Part shown: piece by piece, positions 1 to 4,945 of the stretch
Layout of the letters: each line of letters opens with the position of its first letter
Numbering within the stretch: the first letter of the stretch is position 1
NCBI GenBank assembly: GCA_030621945.1
Contig: JAUXGS010000061.1
Location: 1 to 6,207 of the forward strand
Direction: 5' to 3'
Origin: Methanosarcinales archaeon
GTDB taxonomy: Archaea; Halobacteriota; Syntropharchaeia; Alkanophagales; Methanospirareceae
Length of the DNA: 6,207 nucleotides
The notes under the pieces: model-generated
Told to the model about the DNA's origin: nothing
The model's database searches: none
What the model saw: only the letters and a program-made list of their open reading frames with translations
Position numbers and translations under genes: made by a program

Positions 1-116
1 AAAAGGTGGAGAATTAGCCTGTTAGGCGGTAAAAAATCCGAAAAATACGTGCCAAAACTGAAAAAAGGGTTTGAAGGTTACAGGGGGGTCATAAATAGAA
101 GTAAATCAAAATTCTC
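1..116 (+). other. Unassigned sequence beyond the secY-fragment breakpoint
   Basis: This stretch lies outside the secY homology. One plus-strand frame is open from the window edge through position 183 (stop at 184-186). Its first 38 or so codons precede the breakpoint and read as a basic, lysine-rich segment (KRWRISLLGGKKSEKYVPK at its start); the rest is antisense to the secY fragment. It could be the 3' end of a gene cut by the rearrangement that truncated secY, or a chance open frame. I recognise no family, and the window edge prevents a decision. Confidence 0.2.
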
Positions 117-399
117 TAAGATCTGTAAGATAATAGAGGCATTTATGATTGGCATAACTCCAAGAGCAGCCAGCGAGAATCGTTGACCTGCGAAGAGTGC
201 TCGCCATCTGCCAAAAAGGTCCAGCGATTCTGGAGATAATCCGAAGAGGGGAATATTACCGAGGGCAAAATAGAGAATGAGTATAAGAATGGTAAATGCG
301 AGTTTTGTCTTGAGAGGAACATGCTTTTTAGGTCGTTCCACCATCGGGATTTTACTTAAAAATGGCGTTAACGCATCCCTTAGTTTTGTCCCCCCTCAT
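78..399 (-). pseudogene. Truncated second copy of secY (N-terminal fragment)
   Basis: The 88-residue frame from 344 to 78 matches the N-terminus of the intact SecY next door. About 54 of 76 residues are identical by eye, including the run FGLSPESLDLFGRWRA and the segment MPI-x-x-ASI-x-LQ. Homology continues upstream of that ATG as LRDALTPFLSKIP, equivalent to SecY residues 6-18. It reaches an ATG at 399-397 only if one G is removed from the six-G run (C run on the plus strand, 390-395); as given, that ATG is out of frame. Homology stops at about position 117, after the equivalent of SecY residue 94, and the frame then runs 12 unrelated codons to a stop. Only the first transmembrane helix and plug region remain, so no channel can form. 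The fragment is co-oriented with secY and starts 14 bases after its stop, so it is probably co-transcribed. It could be a decayed tandem paralog or a piece left by recombination. Confidence 0.85.
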
Positions 400-413
400 C
401 TCACTTTCTTTAC

Positions 414-1883
414 TTAATCTCCTCCAAAGAAGCGCCGCATCATTGGATGCATCTCCATCATCTGCTCAGATGCTATGTCTTCATAGAGCCTGTAAGCAAT
501 GCTCACTCCCAGAAGTAAACCTGTCCCTGATGCCTGCCCAAGTGTGCCAAACATATTTGCAACCACACACATCACTCCCAGTATAGCACCGCCCATGAGC
601 GTTATTTTCGGGATGTATCCTTCCATCATCTTCTCTATCGCTGCAGGGTTCCTCCGATGCCCCGGGATTTGCAGCCCTGACCGGTATATCTGTGACGCCA
701 CATCCTTAGGCCCCATTCCAGTCGTACTTATCCAGAATAGAGCGAATATTGCCCCACCTATAGCCATAAACGCAAAGTCAACACCCAACCGCATAGCAAT
801 TTGCCAACCCGCAACGTTCGGATAAGCGCTATGCACAAGTGATGGGAACCAGTCCCAGGGACTATAAACGGGGTCAAGATAATACATCAAGCCGGAAACC
901 GCACTGTTTTCATCATACGTTCCAACCCAAGATGGTCCAATTCGAGAATAAATCAGCCTTCCGAAACCCTGTATACTCGCCTGTAATGCTCTTACAAGGA
1001 TCATCGGAAGCACACTCGCGTATAAGAGCTTAATTGGGAACCTGCCACGGGCACCTCTCGCCATCGAATGTGCCAGTGGTATCTCTAAACGAGTACTCTC
1101 AAGGTAAACCACGAGGAAAAATATACCGATAGTTGAGAAAAGTGCAATTAAGTGATGCTGGAAAAGGAACGTTATTCCCCCACTCAGCATAGTATTCCCA
1201 AGATCTCCTTGCTGCACTAGTTCTATCCATCTGGGAATTACTCCCACCGCCCAGCCGCTTTCGTCGGGAACCCAATTTATCAGCCCGGTAATTAACGCCT
1301 GTGAGACACCAGCGATGATGAACAATGAAACACCTGATCCGATCCCCCATTTTGATACCACCTCATCCATGAAGTAGATAAGCATTCCGCCGATGAAGAT
1401 TTGGATGAAGAGCATGAACGCGATGACCTGCAAAGATACACCCAGCATTGCGGCTATTTCCGGATTCGGCTTATAAAAGCCCACAACGTATGTCATGCTA
1501 ATGAGAGCGGCAAAGCCCACAACGAGCAGTTTCTGCATGTTTTGGTAAAACACCTGGTCTCGAGGGTCGCTCAAGTTTAATTTTATTATTCCCGCGCCAA
1601 CCAGAAGTTGTAGGACAATAGAAGCATCAACAATTGGCATGATTCCCAGCGCAGTTAATGAAAACATTTCCCCCGCGAATATCGCACGCCATCTGCCGAA
1701 AAGGTCCAGCGATTCCGGCGACAGCCCGAAGAGGGGGACATTACCAAGGGCAAAAAAGAGAACAAGTATAGCAAGAGTCCAGCCTAACTTCGCTTTAAAA
1801 TGAATGTGCCACCCCGGGCGTTCAACCATGGGGAATTTACTTAAAATTGGCGTTAAAGCATCCCGTAAATTTATATTGGTCAT
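414..1883 (-). CDS. secY: Preprotein translocase subunit SecY (Sec61 alpha)
   Basis: This is the channel subunit of the Sec translocon in the cytoplasmic membrane. It moves unfolded secretory proteins out and membrane proteins sideways into the bilayer, together with SecE and Sec61beta. The 489-residue protein is of the long archaeal type. The plug region after the first helix (NVPLFGLSPESLDLFGRW, 48-65) and the following segment near 74-94 are typical. Many hydrophobic helices follow. The cytosolic loop at 389-409 (GMGPKDVASQIYRSGLQIPG, with conserved Arg401) is the ribosome-contacting loop, and the C-terminus has the archaeal run LLLGVSIAYRLYEDIASEQM. The start lies 16 bases downstream of the rpl15 stop, which makes a two-gene operon. 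Upstream of the ATG only a weak GUGAG-like site is visible. An internal Met19 matches the first ATG of the downstream fragment, but homology in that fragment supports the longer start. In many archaea adenylate kinase follows secY; here a broken secY copy does. Confidence 0.98.
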   Translation of the reverse strand: MTNINLRDALTPILSKFPMVERPGWHIHFKAKLGWTLAILVLFFALGNVPLFGLSPESLDLFGRWRAIFAGEMFSLTALGIMPIVDASIVLQLLVGAGIIKLNLSDPRDQVFYQNMQKLLVVGFAALISMTYVVGFYKPNPEIAAMLGVSLQVIAFMLFIQIFIGGMLIYFMDEVVSKWGIGSGVSLFIIAGVSQALITGLINWVPDESGWAVGVIPRWIELVQQGDLGNTMLSGGITFLFQHHLIALFSTIGIFFLVVYLESTRLEIPLAHSMARGARGRFPIKLLYASVLPMILVRALQASIQGFGRLIYSRIGPSWVGTYDENSAVSGLMYYLDPVYSPWDWFPSLVHSAYPNVAGWQIAMRLGVDFAFMAIGGAIFALFWISTTGMGPKDVASQIYRSGLQIPGHRRNPAAIEKMMEGYIPKITLMGGAILGVMCVVANMFGTLGQASGTGLLLGVSIAYRLYEDIASEQMMEMHPMMRRFFGGD

Positions 1884-1899
1884 CTAAAGCAACACTCAC

Positions 1900-2340
1900 T
1901 CATACTCCGCTTTCTACTGCTATTTCTACACTTCCACCTACACGTTCTATTTTTTCCTGCGCTGTTTTTGATATTTTGTTCGCTTTAAGCATCAGTTTCT
2001 TCGTTACTTCCCCCTTGCCCAATATCTTCTGTATACCGAGTTCATTTACATCGAGATAAATGCCATCGCCTTTTTCTTCCGCCTTTCCTCGCTCTATCAG
2101 CTCTTCTAGTATCTCTTCCAAATCACCCACGTTCACCGTCTTATAGTCGCTGTGATTGTAGGTGGGTAGCTGGGACTTGTTCTTTCCCTTTCTTATCCCC
2201 CTTTTCAAAGACCACACAACGTGATGCGCGTATGCGCCAGCATGCCCGGATCCCCCTTTACTCCCTTTCCCTCTTCTCTTCTTAGCCGAGCCACCACCGC
2301 AGGTTCTTGTTCCTCTTATCCTTTTTATCCTCTTCTTCAT
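1900..2340 (-). CDS. rpl15: 50S ribosomal protein L15 (uL15)
   Basis: This is the large-subunit ribosomal protein uL15, which binds 23S rRNA. Its 146 residues match archaeal family members in length. The N-terminal third is very basic and glycine-rich, with the family signature around 6-30 (KRIRGTRTCGGG, then KKRRGKGSKGGSG), an extended tail that threads into rRNA. The C-terminal domain contains INVGDL-like (TVNVGDLEEIL, 68-78) and ELGIQKILGKGEVTKKL (100-116) segments, which are typical of the archaeal and eukaryotic form. A GAGGGT ribosome binding site (2349-2354 on the plus strand) sits 8 bases before the ATG. It is the first gene of the rpl15-secY unit. The usual preceding spc genes (L30, S5, L18) are absent, and tbp lies divergently upstream. 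Confidence 0.98.
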   Translation of the reverse strand: MKKRIKRIRGTRTCGGGSAKKRRGKGSKGGSGHAGAYAHHVVWSLKRGIRKGKNKSQLPTYNHSDYKTVNVGDLEEILEELIERGKAEEKGDGIYLDVNELGIQKILGKGEVTKKLMLKANKISKTAQEKIERVGGSVEIAVESGV

Positions 2341-2384
2341 ATACGCAGACCCTCGTCTATATCCTACCAGCAGTTTAAAAGCAT

Positions 2385-2413
2385 CATTTATATAGCTTTA
2401 CCTTTTATATCTC
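2385..2413 (-). promoter_or_regulatory. TATA boxes for the rpl15-secY operon
   Basis: On the minus strand two TATA-like elements lie ahead of rpl15: CTATATAAATG (2385-2395) and GAGATATAAAAGG (2401-2413). With the usual archaeal spacing of about 25 bases to the start of transcription, the nearer box would give a start near 2365 and a leader of about 25 nt that includes the GAGGGT site. The farther one would give a leader of about 40 nt. Which is used cannot be told from sequence. The nearer box is almost symmetric (TTATATA), so it could also serve tbp on the other strand. Confidence 0.55.
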
Positions 2414-2472
2414 TACTAGCAACAACAATAGTATAGTTTGCCTTGTATTATAAATTGGAGGATTAAAGGGAG
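2396..2472 (+). promoter_or_regulatory. Promoter and ribosome binding region of tbp
   Basis: Candidate TATA elements for the plus strand are CTTTTATATC (about 2402-2411), AGTATAGTTT (about 2430-2439) and GTATTATAAATT (2445-2456). The last lies so close to the ATG that it would imply a leaderless transcript. However, a strong GGAGG (2457-2461, 11 bases before the ATG) and a GGGAG touching the ATG argue for a leader and so for one of the upstream boxes. The region is shared with the divergent rpl15 promoter. Confidence 0.4.
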
Positions 2473-3030
2473 ATGTTAAAAGTAGATATAAAAATAGAAA
2501 ATGTAGTAGCGAACTCAAGGCTTGCTGAAAGCCTCGATCTGGAATATATCGAATCGAAGTTGGAAGATGCGACGTTCACGAAGAAAAAATTCCCTGGTCT
2601 GGTTTACAGGACAAAGGATCCAAAAGCCGCTTTTCTCATCTTTCGCTCCGGGAAAGTGGTGTGCACCGGGTCGAAGACTGAAGCAGGCGTTCGGAAGGTA
2701 ATGGACATGCTTGCTGCCGCACTTATGGGCATAGGTATGAAAGTGGATGAGCATCCGACGTTTAAAGTGCAGAATATCGTCGCTTCTGCCAATCTTGGAA
2801 GAGAACTTAATCTCGGAGCCATCGTGGTAGGGTTAAAGCTTGAAGGTATGGAGTACGAGCCGGAGGTTTTCCCAGGATTAGTGTATAGAATCAAGGATCC
2901 TAAGAGTGCTATATTGATCTTCAGCTCTGGACGGTTGGTTATAACCGGTGGGAAGACCATGGAGGATTGTGAAAAGTCGGTGAAGGTATTACTTGATAAA
3001 TTGACAGAGCTGGGATTGATTGAACCGTAA
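2473..3030 (+). CDS. tbp: TATA-box-binding protein (TBP)
   Basis: TBP is the general transcription factor that binds and bends the TATA box, then recruits TFB and RNA polymerase. The 185-residue protein consists of the two characteristic pseudo-symmetric repeats, roughly 1-92 and 93-185. Each carries IENVVAN or VQNIVAS near its start, FPGLVYR (40-46 and 133-139), and a strand ending in Phe followed by a turn ([10 protein letters not shown], 57-66; [10 protein letters not shown], 150-159). Phe40/Phe57 and Phe133/Phe150 correspond to the intercalating phenylalanine pairs of the family, 93 residues apart in the two halves. The acidic C-terminal tail present in some archaeal TBPs is missing; the protein ends shortly after ELGLIEP. 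It stands alone, divergent from rpl15 and convergent with the DUF116 gene, 89 bases from it. Confidence 0.98.
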   Translation: MLKVDIKIENVVANSRLAESLDLEYIESKLEDATFTKKKFPGLVYRTKDPKAAFLIFRSGKVVCTGSKTEAGVRKVMDMLAAALMGIGMKVDEHPTFKVQNIVASANLGRELNLGAIVVGLKLEGMEYEPEVFPGLVYRIKDPKSAILIFSSGRLVITGGKTMEDCEKSVKVLLDKLTELGLIEP

Positions 3031-3057
3031 AAGTTGAAAATAGGACGTTAATCGCGA

Positions 3058-3068
3058 TTTATAAAAGG
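3058..3068 (+). promoter_or_regulatory. Orphan TATA-like element after tbp
   Basis: TTTATAAAAGG closely fits an archaeal TATA box on the plus strand. It lies 28 bases after the tbp stop and about 50 before the end of the convergent DUF116 gene. No plus-strand gene follows it, so a transcript from here would be antisense to DUF116. Chance occurrence in AT-rich spacer DNA is quite possible. Confidence 0.25.
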
Positions 3069-3119
3069 ATAGAATCGAAAGGACTCGGAAAAGAATAGAT
3101 TGGAGTAGGATAAGCCGTT

Positions 3120-3737
3120 TTAAACGAGAGCTTCTTTTAGACTACCGAGATTGAACTGAGTATTTGCGCAGCCATTCTTTGTCAACGGGATTCCTCTAAC
3201 CGCCAATCCTTCTGATTCTGCAACACTTAGTCCCAACTTTATTTCTTCGGGGCACGCAATTCCTGAAACGGCATCGCAATTCATACGTCCAAAAATCTTC
3301 TTCATGCCCGAACCCCCGGGCAGAATAAATACTTTATAACCATTCTCTTTGCCGAGTTCTGTTGCTTGATTTGCTAAGCAATCGGGCGAGCAGTGGTTGC
3401 AGAAATACGAAGAAACATCAGGATCAAAGTCCGCTTTGCATCGCCAATCCATGTATTTCCTGCAGCAATGTGGCACGAGCAATATCTTTTCGTTTGCTTT
3501 TTTGAACTCCTCCTCATGAACCAGATTTTTAATTTGGAGGTCCACCAGGTCTTCAACAATAGAAATTGCGTCTTCCAACTGAATGCCCAAGAGCTTATCC
3601 ACTCTAAATTTTCTAACGGTACTCTTTGAGAACGCCCCTAATTTCCTGTGTAATTTACGTTTATCCACTACCTTCGCAATATCCTTAAAAAAATCTCTTG
3701 GGAGCTTTGTCAAATCGTAGTTGAAAGAATATGCCAT
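3120..3737 (-). CDS. DUF116 family cysteine-rich protein
   Basis: The 205-residue protein matches my recollection of the DUF116 family, common in archaea and anaerobic bacteria and without an established function. The N-terminal 80 residues are charged and probably helical. The core begins with ILLVPHCCRKYMDWRC (85-100), followed by CNHCSPDC (113-120), giving a Cys91, Cys92, Cys100, Cys113, Cys116, Cys120 set that could bind a metal or an iron-sulfur cluster. A Rossmann-like segment follows (VFILPGGSGMKKIF, 136-149), then GIACPEEIKLGL (159-170) and a C-terminal GIPLTKNGCANTQFNL (182-197) with Cys190. There are nine cysteines in all, which suits a redox or metal-binding role in an anaerobe. 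No signal peptide or membrane helix is seen, so it should be cytoplasmic. The neighbours do not hint at a pathway. Confidence 0.88.
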   Translation of the reverse strand: MAYSFNYDLTKLPRDFFKDIAKVVDKRKLHRKLGAFSKSTVRKFRVDKLLGIQLEDAISIVEDLVDLQIKNLVHEEEFKKANEKILLVPHCCRKYMDWRCKADFDPDVSSYFCNHCSPDCLANQATELGKENGYKVFILPGGSGMKKIFGRMNCDAVSGIACPEEIKLGLSVAESEGLAVRGIPLTKNGCANTQFNLGSLKEALV

Positions 3738-3756
3738 AATCTTATATCTGCAATGG

Positions 3757-3768
3757 AAGTATAAAAAT
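3757..3768 (-). promoter_or_regulatory. TATA box of the DUF116 gene, probably leaderless
   Basis: On the minus strand ATTTTTATACTT (3757-3768) is centred about 26 bases before the A of the DUF116 ATG (3737). That is the usual archaeal TATA-to-start distance, and no ribosome binding site is present, so the transcript is probably leaderless. A second AT-rich motif (GATATAAG, 3742-3749) is too close to act as the box. Confidence 0.5.
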
Positions 3769-3803
3769 GTTGTACGTGTTTAGCTAACACGAGATTACAC
3801 ATC

Positions 3804-3845
3804 GCGGGCTCTGCCCACATCCCCGCAAGCCCTGAAAGGGTTTAT
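3804..3845 (+). repeat. Double-hairpin repeat, copy 1
   Basis: The core is GGCTCTG, then a variable segment, then GCAAGCCCTGAAAGGG and TTAT. It can fold as two adjacent hairpins: GCGGG (3804-3808) with CCCGC (3822-3826), and AAGCCC (3827-3832) with GGGTTT (3838-3843), closing a TGAAA loop with one G-T pair. The two stems share edge bases, so they would either stack or compete. Copy 2 lies 127-128 bases downstream in the same orientation. Confidence 0.7.
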
Positions 3846-3927
3846 TTCACGAGAAAATATGAAGATGTAAGATACAAAATGTAACTCTAACCAGTATCGT
3901 GTGCCCCGTATCATCTTCTTGTGTTAA

Positions 3928-3977
3928 TTATGTGGCTCTGCTCCATGTCCCAGCAAGCCCTGAAAGGGCTTATGTGG
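3928..3977 (+). repeat. Double-hairpin repeat, copy 2
   Basis: This shares GGCTCTG and GCAAGCCCTGAAAGGG with copy 1. The second stem is a perfect AAGCCC (3955-3960) with GGGCTT (3966-3971) around TGAAA. The first stem is TGG (3933-3935) with CCA (3950-3952). An 8-base direct repeat TTATGTGG flanks the copy (3928-3935 and 3970-3977). The right copy of that repeat overlaps the right inverted end of the 217-bp element. Confidence 0.7.
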
Positions 3978-3995
3978 AATCTCGTGGTTTCTAAA

Positions 3996-4156
3996 TTTTT
4001 GCCTCAGCTAAACGCATACCAAAAAGAAATAACCAAACACACATAATATTCTGGATCTCATATGTATCCACGAATTTCCTATAGCAAGTAAATCATTATT
4101 CCGTTGTACATGGCAATTTATTTATATCAAGATAGCTAAGGGGAAAGATAAAACGC
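3996..4156 (+). promoter_or_regulatory. Leader and promoter region of uppP
   Basis: This AT-rich spacer contains no gene that I can see. A TATA-like AATTTATTTATATC lies at 4115-4128, about 30-40 bases before the uppP ATG, giving a predicted start near 4148 and a leader of about ten bases. A purine run AAGGGGAAAG (4138-4147) resembles a ribosome binding site but is about 10 bases from the ATG and may not be within the transcript. The first 115 bases show nothing recognisable. Confidence 0.4.
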
Positions 4157-4933
4157 ATGGACACAATACAATCAACTCTTTTAGGTGTGCTTCAGGGGAT
4201 CGCGGAATGGCTTCCAATTAGCAGTCAAGGACAGACGGTGCTCGTCATGCTAAATTTTATGCAGATAGACCTTGAGACCGCTCTATCAGTAGCTGTTTTC
4301 CTTCATATAGGCACAATGCTCGCGGTTCTGCTCAAATTTCGAGAAGATTTTTTGGCCATGCTGAACCCAGAGTCAAAATTATTGAAGGACATCATCGTTG
4401 CAACATTATCAACGGGAATCACCGCACTACCTCTTCTCCTCTTCATCAAGAACTTGTTCGAGTCTGGAGACTTTGCAACGGTTTTAATAGGCATTATGCT
4501 GATACTAACCGGGATTATGCTCGGAGTTCAAAGGCGATCTGGCAACAGCTACCGAACTCTTGATGAGATAACCACGAAAGACATGGTGCTTGCAGGACTT
4601 GCACAGGGATTTTCCATTCTCCCCGGAATCTCCAGATCGGGAACTACAATTACTATTCTGTTGATGTGTGGCATCAAACAGGAACTTGCACTGAAGCTGT
4701 CATTTCTTATGAGCGTTCCGGCGGTGTTGGGTGCTGTTGTATTGTTTGATGTTTGGAAAATATCAGCTATTGCACTGAGCGATGCAGCCATTATGGTACT
4801 GTCATCACTTATAGTAGGATATGTAACAATGAGCATGCTCTTACGATTTGCAAAGCGTGTGAATTTCGCGATTTTTTGCGTTTCCTTAGGCGTACTGACT
4901 CTTTTATTGTCTCAGATAGCTATATTTATATAG
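4157..4933 (+). CDS. uppP: UppP/BacA-type polyprenyl-diphosphate phosphatase
   Basis: This integral membrane enzyme removes one phosphate from a polyprenyl diphosphate (undecaprenyl in bacteria; in archaea presumably the dolichyl-type carrier), regenerating the monophosphate used for glycan assembly. The 258 residues are close to the usual length of about 265. The first signature Q13-xxx-E17 followed by WLPISSQGQ (18-26) and the second, LPGISRSGTT (155-164, with Ser159 and Arg160), are present. So are the FLHIGTMLAVL (48-58) segment and about seven to eight hydrophobic helices. The position that is a conserved His in bacterial BacA (the PxSSxGH motif) is Gln26 here. From memory an SS-x-GQ form occurs in archaeal relatives, so this may mark a subfamily rather than loss of activity. 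The gene stops 6-12 bases before the next one, indicating co-transcription with the phosphotransferase. Confidence 0.92.
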   Translation: MDTIQSTLLGVLQGIAEWLPISSQGQTVLVMLNFMQIDLETALSVAVFLHIGTMLAVLLKFREDFLAMLNPESKLLKDIIVATLSTGITALPLLLFIKNLFESGDFATVLIGIMLILTGIMLGVQRRSGNSYRTLDEITTKDMVLAGLAQGFSILPGISRSGTTITILLMCGIKQELALKLSFLMSVPAVLGAVVLFDVWKISAIALSDAAIMVLSSLIVGYVTMSMLLRFAKRVNFAIFCVSLGVLTLLLSQIAIFI

Positions 4934-4945
4934 AGGGATATGGAG

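Larger units (their letters stand above)
3779..3995. mobile_element. 217-bp non-coding element with 24-bp inverted ends
   Basis: The left end (3779-3802) and the reverse complement of the right end (3972-3995) match at 20 of 24 positions, including AATCTCGTG and CTAAA. A second nested inverted pair lies in the middle: GAAGATG-taa-GATAC (3861-3875) against GTATCATCTTC (3908-3918). Between these are two copies of a 39-40 base hairpin motif. No reading frame of useful length is present. Palindromic ends, small size and lack of coding capacity are what one expects of a miniature inverted-repeat element. No clear target-site duplication is visible outside the ends, so a structured regulatory or RNA locus is an alternative. 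It sits between two divergent promoters, 11 bases beyond the DUF116 TATA box and about 120 before that of uppP. Confidence 0.5.

Noticed and set aside
82..396. AGGGGGG in inverted orientation at both borders of the secY fragment, considered as terminal repeats of an insertion
   Set aside because: Only seven low-complexity bases match, and the fragment carries no transposase, so it is not evidence of a mobile element by itself.
499..825. 108-codon open frame on the plus strand
   Set aside because: It is wholly antisense to secY, whose protein is clearly real; the translation looks non-biological.
2604..2960. 118-codon minus-strand frame
   Set aside because: It is antisense within tbp and has no recognisable features.
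3804..3973. Two similar repeats separated by about 88 bases, considered as a minimal CRISPR array
   Set aside because: Only two imperfect copies exist, the spacing is too long for a spacer, and no cas genes are nearby.
3779..3995. Structured region considered as a tRNA or other standard RNA gene
   Set aside because: No cloverleaf, no T-loop consensus (GGTTCAAATC-like) and no match to any RNA family that I recognise.
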